A stretch of DNA of 64,000 nucleotides, from assembly GCF_018446385.1 (NCBI RefSeq), contig NC_056001.1:7459600-7523599 (forward strand), written 5' to 3'. Made by a program: the position numbers and the translations under genes. Under the pieces are notes generated by a model, which was given only the letters and a program-made list of their open reading frames with translations, was not told where the DNA came from and did no database searches. Source of the DNA: Zingiber officinale. Its lineage: Eukaryota; Streptophyta; Magnoliopsida; Zingiberales; Zingiberaceae. Below are positions 21,441-36,004 of this stretch, in pieces; the first letter of the stretch is position 1; the number at the start of each line of letters is the position of its first letter.

Positions 21441-23567
21441 ACAAATCATCATATGAAAAAGTATTTCTTTGAATTTATCAGCAATTATCAATCCATATCA
21501 TTTGATAATTCTCCCATGCGGTGACAACTCAGTTAAACCCGGGGGCCTCTCAAATTCTTTAGAGATCTTGGTACCTCGAGTATTAAATCATGAAAAACTA
21601 TTAAAAAAATTCACGTTGCTGATATAAGAGTGAGAGCTCTTAATGTGTAAAATATTTCGATTAAAAAAAAAAAGAAGACTTTTAGGCTGAAACATCTCTT
21701 ACTATTTGACGATACTTATACAAAAAAAAATTGAAATATAAAGCTAAAGCATTAAATTGTATTAAATCCTTTTTACATCCAATTTTCAGTCGTTCCCAAA
21801 ACTAATCATACATCTTTCTCCTTGTGAGTTCTTTTCCTCCTTTGGGCTGGATATTATAACAGAGTTTGGCCCGTGGCCGCGCTTTTGGAGCTCCAGCTTC
21901 ATTAACATCCTCACCATAAATTTCATAATTCCTTTAAAAAAAACCTTAAAATTTTACAATTTATCAAAACATTATTATTATTTTTTTTTACTTTTCTCCA
22001 CAAAACAAGTTCTTTAATGGATGATTTTAAATCGTTATTCTAAAATAAAATAAAGGTGATGAATACCAAGGATTTATTAATGGCGGCAAGATGACTTTAA
22101 ACGAGGGCTCAAAGGTGGCAAAGAAGAAAGTGAGAAAAGAGAAGTGTGGCGATGGTGAAGGACTGAAGGTAGCAAAGATTGAAACGAAGATGACAAGGAT
22201 TCTAGAGGTAAAAGTCATAGACATCAAGAGAGACTAAGTTGGGAAAAATGGCAGGCCTGAAGGACAATTTAGCAAGTGGTTCAGCCATAGAATGAATAGG
22301 TTAAAGACATGTTGATTGAAAGGATGGACAGCCAGTTGCCAAAAAAAGGACTCCTCACAACTAATCTATAGACAGAGGCAGCAAAAACAGAGCTGTAAAT
22401 CACAATCCCCATTAAAAAAAAAAAAGGGAATTCTTCAAGGATACAACACAAAAGTAATCTAGAATTGCCAAAGTTTTCCAAATCCTAAATTAGTCACGAT
22501 ACTTTCAAATGAGCCTCAAAGATGCACGTCTTCTTTTTGAAACATGCATGCCTTGGTTTGGCTGTCATATTCCATGATCTAGCAAAAAAATGATATCCCT
22601 TACTTCAGTGCAACCCAACAAGGATTTCCATCATCTTAATGTACAGTGTCAGAGTTTGGTCAGATTGAATCGGATCCTATTCAAAGCTACCCCTGCTGAA
22701 CCCAACCTAACCTAGCTAGGTGACCTCAAGCATAAACCCTATCCAAATCTTCTGAGGTGTATACCAATCGTTCCAATCTGTTTCTTTCAATAATCATGAT
22801 GATGTTGATGATGATGTAGCAGGATAACTACAATTGCAACAGCAAATGATCAATAAGGAAAACAATCTAAATACTACTTTCTTTCATCATTCGGTTTACT
22901 TTTCCAATAGAAGTTCAGTTTGTCTTCAATATTATAGTGAACACAACCCCTAGGAAGATTCACTAGTCAGCGTCGAAGTATAAAAACCATATTCAAATCC
23001 AACAGTACAAAATTTTGACAAGTCTCTTGACCAAACCAATACTTTCAGTGTCACAAGGAGAAGAAGGTACCCCAAACCATCACCTTAAAACTCTAAAAGA
23101 AAGCTATTTTTTTTTCTTGATAATTCAGCAAGCTTCTTTTTTTCTGTACTCTGCATGATTTCCAGATAGCAACCTACCTTTTCTGACCTTCATGAAACCC
23201 CTCTGTGATGCAAAAGGTGATTAGATTTTCTCTTCAGGTACTCTGTCAAGAACACAAGTTATGTTTCTGCAACAGCGTGGAATTGGAAGCTAAGTCAATC
23301 CGGCTGGCATTTCCATGTGATCGTTGACTACTCCGGCCATATTGTTTAGAACTCAAGTTAAATTGACAATGGTAAATCTTTTGCAACTCTATCCGATCTC
23401 ACAAAGCGACAAAGGGGCAACACCAAAGCCAAATACATCGGCATCTTTGTTTATTTTATGTTTTTTCATTTCTATATTTTAAATAGTATAATTCCAATCT
23501 TCTCGCCAAAGTCAAGAAGTATTGGCCGCATTTGGTGCGAGTGCTCTGTCTTCTTCCTCCTCTGTCC
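21441..23567. other. Intergenic region upstream of the acid phosphatase gene
   Basis: I see no supported gene. Short A/T tracts are common. An AT-rich TATTTTAAATAG at about 23477 is a weak TATA candidate for the gene starting at 23568. Confidence 0.45.
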
Positions 23568-24530
23568 ATGGTGGCTATTTGGGAGTTGCTACTTCTCGTG
23601 TTGGCCAACCACCTCTTGAGAGCATCCGAGGCTGGAGCGAGGCCGTGCCTGAGGTCAGCCATGGGCCTCGACCCGAGCTACTGCCTGAGCTGGAGAGTGG
23701 CGGTGGAGGCCAACAATGTCCGCGCGTGGCGCACCGTCCCGGCTCAATGCGTCCGCTACATCGAGGAGTACATGGTCGGCGGTCAGTACTGCCGGGACCT
23801 CGACACCGTCGTCGACCAGATCTTGGCTTACCTCAACGGGATCACGGCCGCCGCGGACGGCTTGGACGCTTGGATTCTCGACGTCGACGACACTTGCCTG
23901 TCCAACACTCTCTACTACAAGGACAAGCATTTCGGGTAACGCGCGCAGCGCGAATCCATTCATATATTTTAAAATCAAGCATGCTTGCCCGATCGAGAAG
24001 AGTAAATTCATAATTTTGTCAATTCGCGATTCTGTTAGCGGAGATCCATTTGATCGGATGGCATTCAAGAGTTGGGCTCTGAGGGGGACCTCGCCCGCCA
24101 TTCTCGCGGTGCTTCATCTGTACAGGAAGCTAATAGAGAGAGGTTTCAAGGTGTTCCTGATCACCGGAAGAGATGAAGAGGTGTTCTGCTCGTCCACGAC
24201 ACAGAATCTTCATGCGCAGGGCTTCACGGGGTACGAGAGGTTGATCATGAGGTGACGATAAGAGTTTCAATACGATTGAAATTTGGATTCCCCTTCCGAG
24301 AAGAAATAGTAATAATAATAATAATAATGAATTAATTGTGAGATGTGTGCAGAAGCGCAGAGTTTAGAGGGGCAGGAGCAACAGCCTTCAAATCTGAGAG
24401 GAGGAAGCAGTTGGTGGCTGAAGGATTTAGGATTCGAGGCAACGTCGGCGACCAGTGGAGCGACCTCCTGGGCGATTGCGCCGGCGATCGCATTTTTAAA
24501 ATCCCGAATCCCATGTACTTTGTTCCATGA
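23568..24530 (+). CDS. Acid phosphatase, HAD class B / vegetative storage protein type
   Basis: Three exons (23568-23935, 24039-24251, 24353-24530) with GT-AG introns give a 252-residue protein, the usual family length. I chose the first ATG, which starts a signal peptide (MVAIWELLLLVLANHLLR, then ASEAG), so secretion or vacuolar targeting is likely. HAD motif I is ILDVDDTCLSN (nucleophile about Asp105, partner Asp107). Motif II is FLITGRDE (about Thr165). Motif III is the lysine of FKSERR. Motif IV is GDQWSDL. The C-terminus NPMYFVP is typical. Family members hydrolyse phosphate monoesters at acid pH or act as storage proteins. Both aspartates are kept, so activity is likely. The second intron carries a (TAA)n microsatellite at 24309-24329. 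Confidence 0.92.
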
Positions 24531-26372
24531 ACAACAATTCTTAGCTCCTTTACATGGAAAAACAATAACAACAACAACAACAACAAAAGGGAAGTTGTTC
24601 TTGATTTCTGACTTTTGCTTGGTCGATAGAAATAATATGTACCAACGAAGTTCTCAAGTGTAAATCTTATGTAGTTTTAAATTATGAAATTTGAGAAACT
24701 GAACAGCTTATTGAACTGGACGAAGAGTTTAAGCTGCAACCGACTTTAAAAGGATAAACTTTATGATTTTCCGATCATATTCGACCGTAGAAACTTGAGA
24801 AACAGACTTCCACTTAACTCAGAGCAGTTTATTTTGTTCAACGTCATTTTTGGCACTAGCAAGAGAATTCATTTTGTTGCTTAATGGAGAATAATTCTAT
24901 ATTCATTCCACATAGGATTTGTCATTACACCACATCCGTGGGGAGAAAAATTCCTCTTACTTTATTGTATAATAGTGTAGTAGATGAGTATGGTTTGGTT
25001 GTTGTATATTGATATTGTAGGTAAGTTTATAGTTTAACTATAGTAAGCCATATATTAGGTGTTAGATTTTGATTAAGGTGCTATATTAACCTAATAGATA
25101 TGTATGAGAGTTTAATTATAATAGAAGCTAAAGTTTCATATATGAAATAAAACTATTTTAAATTAGTCTTACATGTGTCAATACATAATAATTGCCTTCG
25201 TTAAATATTTAGGTGTGAGAAGGCATTCATATAAGCTTTATCCTATTTATCTTAGCTTTTAAAAAAAAAGTTATTTATCTATTTGGATTATTTTCCTTCA
25301 CAATTTGATCGAATATTTTTTATCATGCTATACCACATCCATTAATGAAGTTAAACACTTCATTAGGTCCTCTAATGAATAATTAAAAGATTTAAGGTTG
25401 AATATCAACTATGGGTCTAAGAATGCTAACCGTGGATAGTTTTTATGAGCGAGAAATCTCGATTTACTTAGATGGTTAGTGTAAAATTTCTATAAAATCA
25501 GATTGATCATTCAAAATTAATAAGTTCGAAAAAATACTAATTATAAAAAACACTTAAAACTATTTAAGCATTAGGAAAACCATTTCATAAGGTGGATGAT
25601 GGTGAAAAAGAACGGAGGGACAATTGAAACTTAAAAGAATTAGCTATTGATTCCCCATTATAGGTTTAAAGAAACGTAGCACAAGTTGAGGAGCATTGAC
25701 TTAGGAAAGAGATTATTCGTGAAACTTTTAGGGTTTCTACTCTTTGTCTACCAAAGGAATCAATTCTTGCTCTAAGAAGCAAAAGTCATATGCATATTAA
25801 GAAATCTAGCTAAAGAATATATCTTGCTAATGGTGCCAATGTTATCCATGGGAATCTTTGGATTAAAACATTCACCTCGTTGTCCATTAGAAGTTCTATT
25901 AGACATGCCTAACTTATATATGTTTTATTAGTTCTTTGCATAAACGTATCATCTATCTTCCTAAGAAGACATTTTCTCATCATAGTGCTCCATCGATCAT
26001 ATTATTCTAAAATAAAAGTGCAATTATCTTTTTCAGTTAATAAGGCTTTTATTGCACGAGTAACTGAATTGTGATTCAAATTGAAAACTTTGAATCAAAA
26101 TTCTTACCCCTGCACAAGTCTGTTTGGGAACGCAAGAACAATCAAAATATGTTAACCATCACACGATCAAAGAAGATGCAACTGAAAACGTCAATATAGA
26201 AAAAAATTCAACTGAAAATTGCAACTTCTAATCAAGGGCAAGTGTCAACTACCAATGTATCATGCATCTGAACTGCAGATACTACAAACACCAATCAACT
26301 CAATAATCACCAAAGCAAAAGCATCACTAAGTGCTCGATGTGTTTGTGCGCACAGAGTAACTTTGGCTAAAT
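24531..26372. other. Intergenic, nothing supported
   Basis: A (CAA)n tract lies at 24560-24587 just after the acid phosphatase stop. The rest is AT-rich. The last few hundred bases are likely the 3' UTR of the eS10 gene. Confidence 0.45.
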
Positions 26373-28407
26373 CTACTGGAATGTAGCAGACGCAGAACCA
26401 CCTCCATATCCTCCACCTCCGCGGCCAAATCCAGGCCGCCCACCACCTGCACCCTGCATAATTTGACAATTTCAGTAGTCATAACATCAAATTCAAAAGA
26501 AACCAAAATGTTGACAATAGTTTACAAGGTGCAGTTGACATCTTTGAGCTCATTCTTGAATTTCAGACTTTACCATACGTTACGGATTGCAGTCTCCCCA
26601 ATGAAATAGCCTCATAAACAAATAGGAATGCAGGAACATAGTTTCTATAGAATTTATATACGAGATTCTATTTAAGCTTTTGTAAATAATTGTGGTAGTA
26701 TATGTCAATCTCTATCGCAAGAATACTAAGAATACAACTATTGAACATCATGGCTGTGTAAGATACAAGGGAAATACATAGGTAAAAAGAGAGGAGATTG
26801 GAAATTTTATAAGACAGAGATAGTGGAATTTTTCACTAGATTGTGTTGTGTTCTATATGAGGGAAGGAAATTAGGAGCGTGACATTTGTTTTTCCACATC
26901 TTCTTGGAGAGAAGGAAAAAGGGAAACATAAATCTCTAAAATGTTTTTTTTTAAATTGATTCGGCAAAAAATAATATTTTATTAAGTGGATTTAAGGCTT
27001 GGTTTTCATGGAAACCAGAGAAGGGTCGTGAAGTTCTTTCTCTAATTACATTTCCTTGTGTTTCCACCCAAGGAAACACGGCATAAAGGATTGCTTTATT
27101 GAGCCTCAGGTAGAAAGATGGGGAGGGAGGAGGAATAAGGTTATAGTCTTAAAATTGCACATGGATCATGGGCCACATGTAAATTTCTGTTCCTTTCCTT
27201 CTATGTCCCCCCTATACCCTCCTAGTTATCCATCAAGTGAACTAAGCCTAAGGAAATTTCACACCTCAAATAATCCACCATATGTATTCAACTTGTGAAG
27301 AAATCCTTGAGTTTATTTGCGACCATAATATGCTAAATTATATAATTTAGATTCCACCATCAAATTGAGCTCAATAAGAGTTCATTTGAAAAATCAACCT
27401 TTAACATGATATTTTTTAGGTGAGCTTAAGCACAACAAGAGCCAAACTTAACATGCTTCTTGAAAATGATTGATATTTAGTGTGTATGATATGACATTTT
27501 TTACTACGTTACTTAAAAGATTACCATTAGAAGCATATGAACAGTATATTTATCCATGATAATAAGAAGTTGTGACTCGGCTCCAATAACAAAATTGCAA
27601 TCACAAACAATTCAGAGTGGAAAAGTATACCCTGAAAGAAGGTTGGAATTCAGGCGGCGCACCGCCCTTGTCACCAGCTTCACCTGGGGGGCCTCCAGGC
27701 CGAGGTCCTCCACGGTATCCATCCCTATCTCCAAATCTTGGTCTATCACCCTCAAACCGTGGTGGCCCTCTGGAGAGAACGGTATACCAAATCAAATGAT
27801 AACCAAGACTCATTAAGAAAGAAGAAAAAATGAACTTAAGCTTGGAGCAATTTGCACCACCTTGGGCGGTCACCAGGAGGGCCAGATCCAAATGGACGTG
27901 CAGGCGGTCTTGCAGATTTTTTCAAGGTTGCAGGGACAATTTCCGAGGGAAGATTAAGATAGGTTCTTAGGAACTCAATGCCATCATTGGTGAGATACCA
28001 ATAGTAGTGCTGCCACGCAAAGGTCTCCCTCACGTACTCTCTCGACTTGAAGCTTTGCATCAGTTTGATCACCTGAAGGTTCGGCACGTCGATCTCCGGG
28101 TGCTTGGCGAGGTTATAATCCTTCTTCGCGTAAAGCACCCCCTCTACGAGCACAGAGAGATGCATCAAACCGCATCCAATGTGATAAAAATTGGATCTTC
28201 GACCAAAAAAATTAATAAAGGAGCAAACTTTATGCATTAACAATCGTAATTAGAAGGAGATATACCCTGGAAGAGGTACTTGCAGATCTCATGACGGTTC
28301 TTCTTGGGAATGATCTGATAGCGAAAAAACAACACGGTGAGATCAATCAACGAAGAATAAAAGAAGTAGAAGTTTTTTTTTTCCTCCTTTCTTTTGTCTC
28401 TCACCAT
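26373..28407 (-). CDS. RPS10: 40S ribosomal protein eS10
   Basis: Five coding exons read from the right: 28407-28405, 28314-28266, 28143-27861, 27769-27631, 26453-26373, all with GT-AG introns, giving 184 residues. Exon 1 codes only the start Met. The protein begins [20 protein letters not shown]. The winged-helix S10 domain fills about residues 3-95 ([19 protein letters not shown], then [20 protein letters not shown]). The tail is rich in Gly, Arg and Pro ([33 protein letters not shown]), as in plant S10. It is part of the 40S subunit at the beak near the mRNA entry side. It is divergent from eL19 with 380 bases between the start codons. Intron 4 is long (1177 bases). Confidence 0.95.
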
Positions 28408-28787
28408 GGTTGCTCACGATTGAGCGCGGCTTCCGAAGGTGAAACTACAAGATGAGACCGAGTGAGCGAAGCAAAACCCTAATTCGACCAATCTTAACTG
28501 ACTTAAATATTGATGTTAGGCCAATGGGCCTGGGCTAATACAGGCCCATCTTATTTTGTAAAGGATAATTTCATTTTATTTCATATTTTTGTTTTGTTTT
28601 AGTATTTAAAAAAAAACAAAATGATGACGTTGGGTACTTTGACTGTCGGCCCATTGGGCTGGCGATGTGAAGTATCAAATAACCCATAACGAAACCCTAG
28701 GGTGACCCATATACATATATATGTTCTTCCGCTACTTACTTCCCTTTGATTCATTTCTTCCCGGACGACTGCCTAAAAGCAAAGGGA
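28408..28787. promoter_or_regulatory. Shared divergent promoter of eS10 and eL19
   Basis: The 380 bases between two start codons hold two telo-box motifs (AAACCCTAA at 28474-28482 and AAACCCTAG at 28692-28700) and several site II-type GGCCCA/TGGGCC motifs (28526-28548, 28648-28659). Both motif classes are known to drive plant ribosomal protein genes in dividing cells. A TATA-like ATACATATATATG lies at about 28710-28722, placed for eL19. Confidence 0.8.
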
Positions 28788-30833
<2,046 letters not shown>

Positions 30834-31659
30834 AGGCAACTAAATTTATCTGCTTCTAAATCTAAAGATCCCAATTAGCTCCAAGCTTTACTCACATAAT
30901 CCGTCTTTGTACATTTTTGATTTGGTCGTGTATGTGTCCTTTCAGCGGTGTTGTTTTATCAGAAAGTGCTGTAATGCTCGTGCGCTGCACTATTTTTTAA
31001 TTTTTGTTTTGATAATGAGGTTTTAGAATCCCGCTTATTGATTGGAACGGAATTATTGTCTCACTACGTATGTTATTAACTGCTCTAGTTTTTTGGGCTA
31101 TGGTTAACTAATCTTTTTTCTTAGTGCAAATGTTTGATCGGTTCTTCATACCTGTGGCACCACAGATGTCCAATTACAGGTTGAAAGTATAATGTGACTT
31201 TTCATGTCAAATTATAAACAAAGTAGATCCGTATCTTAAATTAATAACATACGAAATAAACTTAACTTTTTTACCCATGCATAGACAAATAAATTCAAAC
31301 AAAACCATCACAGCCTCCAATCCATCTTCACCTTAATAATATTTAATTAAAGAAAGAGAATTCTAAGCTGTCGCAATTGTGTCAAGAAGAATTCTGTGGT
31401 GCAAGCCTCCTCTGTCCAATATTTAAGAGTTAGCACTTAGCTGAGTTGGTAGTTGGATGATGGTTTATTACTTGAGGTCGAGTGGTTGAACTGTGGGATT
31501 GGTAGAATGGAATTTTTTATCATCTCGTATAACTCAGTGCTTCAACTACTTCCTTACAATCTCGTATAAGTTTTGAATGATTTATCTTCTTCATGTTAAT
31601 CTTAAAATGGATTAATAGGAGTGTTGGACAACTGAATCATCTTTCACCACTTATTTAGG
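30834..31659. other. Intergenic; possible decayed tRNA-like SINE
   Basis: The first 200 bases are probably the eL19 3' UTR. At 31432-31500 there is an A-box-like TTAGCTGAGTTGGTAG but only a poor B box, so a decayed tRNA-derived SINE is possible and not certain. Confidence 0.35.
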
Positions 31660-31830
31660 ACTTACTACTGCTGGTGTTGCCCAACCACCTCTTGAGAGCC
31701 ACCGCCGCTGGAGCAAGGCCGTGTCTGAGCTCCGCCATGAGACCTGAGCTACTGGTGGAGGCCAGCAATGTCCGCGTGGAGCACCGTACTGGCTCAATGC
31801 GTCCGCTACTGCCTGAGTTGGATCGAGGGA
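31660..31830 (+). pseudogene. Acid phosphatase exon 1 fragment
   Basis: The DNA matches the start of the acid phosphatase gene (from about 23594) through the signal peptide and following region: CTGGTGTTGCCCAACCACC, GAGGCCAGCAATGTCCGCG, GGCTCAATGCGTCCGCTAC. The gene's CTACTGCCTGAG block appears after CTCAATGCGTCCG instead of before it, so parts are shuffled or deleted. There is no start codon context, no DxDxT motif and no later exon. It is a dead, dispersed duplicate about 8 kb downstream of the intact gene. Confidence 0.85.
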
Positions 31831-33640
31831 TCTGGGATGGATTCAATTGAGGCACAAAGTCGTAACTTCCATAAGGGCAGAGAGGTAACCGCCTCAGGGC
31901 CCAGCTCAATGAAGGGTCCATTTTTTTTAATTATACTAAAAAAAATGAGAGTCATGGATCTTAAATGGCCGTTAAATCTATTCTCATGGCTCCGAGGCAT
32001 ACACCGACGCATGACTCTTCTTTGCATGCAATTTCTTCTCCGGTGTTGCTCTTCTTTGCACGTGATTTTTTCTACAACGTTCTTTCTACCAAGGCACGAA
32101 TTTACGAAATAAGAGGTAATCATAATCTTCTTCTTCGACCATCTTCTTCGTCTTGCAACACTTGACACTAATTGTAATCTAATTGTGCAGCAAGGATCAT
32201 TTGTGCGACCTAATCGCATCGATTCTCGCAGTGGTTATCTCACTCGACGCGGGTTGGCGGTTGGCCTTTGCTCGCGTGACCTAATTGCGTAGCACGGGGC
32301 TGTCGCACGCTACCCCAGTCGCTTGTGGCAATTGCAACCTAATTGCATGGTGGTCACTACTTGTCGTCTTGCTACTTCTTGCGGTCACTGCATTGGTCTC
32401 AGTATTACAGGATACACTAAATGGGCTATCAATATTATCGATTGAGAAAGAAAGAGTCCGACAATTGAATTATACAGATTTAATAAATATTTTTATCGTT
32501 AAAGCATCTAGACGAGTAGTGTTTATACAATTATTTTAAATATTTATTAACTTTTTATTGATGTAATATATTTATTTTTTGTTTATTTATATATTTAGTA
32601 TATATGTTATTGATAAATTAAACTTTATTATTAGTTATCGTAATAAAAAAGTCATTTTTTAATATGCGCTTTTAGGTCTCGTCGAACATAAGTACAACCC
32701 TGTAATGAGACAGTTGATCGTAAATTGAAAGAGTTTACACACTGTTCAATTTTCACCGGATTGGACTAGTTTGATCCAAGTTGAAAAGAAATGAGAAAAT
32801 TATCTATAAAACCATTCCATACGTAAATTTTGTCGAGTTATTTCTAATGTTATTTTCCTAATCAGATTTTAAAATGGAAGAATAATATATATTACAAATT
32901 TTATATATTCTAATAAATTTGTTAGATTTTTGTTCCAAAATTAATAAATCTATTATTCTTATTTTTTGTTAAATTATTATTCAGTGGAGCTCCAGATTTA
33001 TCTATTGCACCTCTTGACGCCATTGCCGACACTCAAGCATCACCTCATTTGTCCGTCGACGGCGTTTCCATCGCACGACATGGCAAAATCAATATAAAAA
33101 CTTCATATTTTATATTAATTTCCATCAAGAACATATTTGGTACCAAAAAAAATATAGATTATTAAGAATTAAAATGACATTTCATTATCAATATAAATTT
33201 TAATGGCAATATTTTTGAAATTTTTCCATTAAAATGAAACAAAAAAACAATTTATCATTGGCACAATTTATTATAAAAAGAAAAAGGTTTTCTTAATTAT
33301 AAAATCAAACGAAAACCTGCAAGAAATCCTACAGACGAATAAGATGAACAAGAAAAAAGAGATTTCTAGGATACTCAATCGACGTGCAATGAGAATATAT
33401 GCCATTAAGATATGTTCATTAAACTACAACTTGTATAGAGAAAGCCAAAAAACAAGCATCTTCACCAGGTACCCAACAAACAACAAAGCGAAATAGACCC
33501 TAACATGCAAGACAAGGATAAAAAATAAAAAACAAAATAAAAAGACAATTTTTTTTGTTTTTTTTTTATTTCTTAAGCTAATTTCTTAAGAAATTTTATT
33601 AAAGAGGGATCGACGGGACGGTTATTCGAGCATCAGAACA
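31831..33640. other. Intergenic, nothing supported
   Basis: The interval is AT-rich apart from a GC-richer stretch near 32190-32400 with repeated CCTAATTGC phrases. I see no gene. The last few tens of bases are likely the 3' UTR of the SRPP-like gene. Confidence 0.4.
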
Positions 33641-34754
33641 TCACTGAGCAATGGCCTCGCCCGAGAAAACGCGGCTGATACGCTCCGTGGGGAACAGGGG
33701 GAGGTAGGCGGAGAAGGCGTAACCCTTCGCTGCGGTGTAAGAGACGGTTTGGTTGTACTTCTTGGCGAGGTGGGCGGCGGTGGGGAGGACGATGTGGGCC
33801 GCCTGCGGCACAAGAGGCAGGCGGTTCACGGACCGCCAGAGCGACACAGCAGCCTGCTCCGCCGCCGGCTCGTACTTGGTGTAGACGTAGCGCGAGAGAC
33901 TTGTCGCAGAATTGACCAGACCGTTGCGCTGAATCTCGCCAGCGGCCGACCGGGCAACCGCTGAGGCATTCTTTAGCGACGGGGGGATGTGGTGCTCCAA
34001 CTTCTGTGCCGATTCTCCAACCTACACAGCAAAGTGAGACAATTTTCTATACTGCAGTTCTTGTTTTAATTCAGTAAAAAGATACATAGGATTTACATAT
34101 CTTGACTGCAATTTTCAGGATTGCAGTTTAGATTTTCGCTAAACAATCACATCGGCATATCTTTTGCTTGCAAGAGCAATAAATTTACCATCTTCAGTAA
34201 GCGACCTTTCAAACTTTGTAATGAAAGAAACAAAATACTTCTCAAGGCGTCGACAAAATTCTCTATGGATAATATTTTAGCAAAAAGAAAAATAAATCAA
34301 TTTTGAGCGAGGTCGTGACAGAGTAGCCCACCAGGGCAGCAGTTAGAGAGAAAAAGAAAGAGATCGCAAACGGAGCAAACAGAAAGGGGGCGAACCTTTT
34401 GGTCAACGAACTTGAGAAGCTCGAAGGGGACGTCATGAAACCTGTCGTAGACTGGTCCAACGACTCCTTTCACAGTGCTCTCGACGCTCTGCACGCGGGG
34501 CTTCAGAGGCCCCGATCTCTCCTTGGCGTAACTGTAAATCCTCGCCACGAAAAGTACCGTCTGAATCGCTGCCACATGCAAGAACTCCAGGTATCTCAGC
34601 CTATCTCTCTTCACCGACGCTTTCTCCTTCATCCCAACCCAACAAAGTTCGTCAGATCTCGAACAATCCAGAGAAAAACCGAAGGAAAACAGATCAATAT
34701 ACTCACCGATCGAGCAGGTTCAACGATTTGGGGGACGGATTCGTCGTCGGCCAT
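33641..34754 (-). CDS. REF/SRPP-like small particle (lipid-droplet-associated) protein
   Basis: Three exons (34754-34707, 34626-34396, 34021-33641) encode 219 residues: MADDESVPQIVEPARS, a core, and a long helical C-half. The core carries the family signature RYLEFLHVAAIQTVLFVARI and SGPLKPRVQSVESTVKGVVG, then PVYDRFHDVPFELLKFVDQK. The C-half ends with SAYLPLFPTERIS. The REF domain covers about residues 20-215. Members coat lipid droplets or rubber particles and are stress-induced in non-rubber plants; they have no signal peptide or clear membrane span. The exon 2 acceptor is less pyrimidine-rich than usual but keeps phase. A TATTAAAA motif lies about 80 bases upstream of the ATG. Confidence 0.92.
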
Positions 34755-34833
34755 CGTTGGAACAATCGTATTGGGAAGATGAGAAGAACGACTAGGTTTT
34801 TTGTTTGTGGGATAAGAAATGGACTGGAAGCGG

Positions 34834-34841
34834 TTTTAATA
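34834..34841 (-). promoter_or_regulatory. TATA-like box of the SRPP-like gene
   Basis: The minus strand reads TATTAAAA 80-87 bases before the start codon, a plausible TATA position for a short 5' UTR. Confidence 0.5.
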
Positions 34842-36004
34842 GAGAGGGTCGATCGGATCGGACGGTGGGGAAGCGATATGATGCGAAATTTTCGTAAATA
34901 ATTTACTTCGTATTTCCTCTGTTTTCTTTACTTCGTATTTCCTGCACCTTCTAGCGGTTTCCTGTCGATCGAATCATCGATTGCTGGGTATTCGAGAGAC
35001 GATCTACGAGGCCCCACCACAACACGTCGACAAGTCTCAACCATAAATCAGACCGGCCCCCGCATGGCACCGACCCACCACCAGCCTAACGGCACGAGAA
35101 ATAAAAATTTTAAAATCAGAAAAAAAAATTAATAAATCTTACTAATCATTATCTAAATTGTTTTGCTCGACAAATTGTATAATTAAGAATTTAAGATTAG
35201 ATTATCGATCATATATTATAATCACAACGAGCACACGACTGGTGAATATTCAGTAACTTGCTGGAAATATTTTGACACTTTTTTTAATTTAGATTTGGTT
35301 GAATTTCAATTTGAGCCAAATACGTCTCTCTTTCAAAACCATTGATGGAAACGTGGAGTTGCATTTAATGCAACCTCAACATATAGAAAATTTCCACTCT
35401 AACACTGATTTTACTAATCTTGAAGTCTTTTAATTTGGCGTTACGAAATGTTTCTTTTATTTAAAAAATATTAATATCTTTTTAATTAATATAACTTAAT
35501 TTATTTATTTTGATTTCCATAGAGTGACGCCCTCTTTGTCCAGTATTTTTAGTCAACCCTACTGTCTCTGCTTGTCTCCTACTGCAACCCCTCGAGCTGC
35601 ACGCAATGTACGAAGGCGACGAGTTTGGCTCTGTTTTGGTTCGATATTATACTTTACATAATTCTCTCTTTTTAATTATTTATATGGCAAGTAAATTTAG
35701 TGGCCACTTAAATCAGTTCATTCTTTTCTTAAAAAAATAAATAAATTATCTAGCCAGGAAGAATCAGAGCCGGCCCATGATGCTGCTCCGGCCCAACAAA
35801 ATCCCTGAACCTTCTCACTTCGGCTAGCTCCTTTATCTCTCTCTGTTCTTGATTTGTTCAGGTTTCCTTATCAGGTAACCTTCTCTCTGACCTCTCCATC
35901 ATTGAATTAGACCTCATCATTTCACTAATTTGGATAAGCAACAAAATAATAAATGAAAACTATAAAAACACTGCCAAAGACCTTTAATCCTCCAACTAAA
36001 CGAG
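34842..36004. other. Intergenic between SRPP-like and bHLH genes
   Basis: I see no supported gene. A CT-rich stretch at 35820-35910 (CTCTCTCTG, TTCTCTCTGACC) is probably the bHLH 5' UTR, possibly with a small intron (CAGGTAACC at 35872-35880). Confidence 0.4.

Noticed and set aside
23522-24013. Alternative frames across acid phosphatase exon 1
   Set aside because: They are GC-rich shadows of the real frame; only the chosen frame gives the HAD motifs across all three exons.
31432-31510. tRNA gene
   Set aside because: There is an A-box-like stretch, but the B box is poor and no cloverleaf forms; at most it is a decayed SINE.
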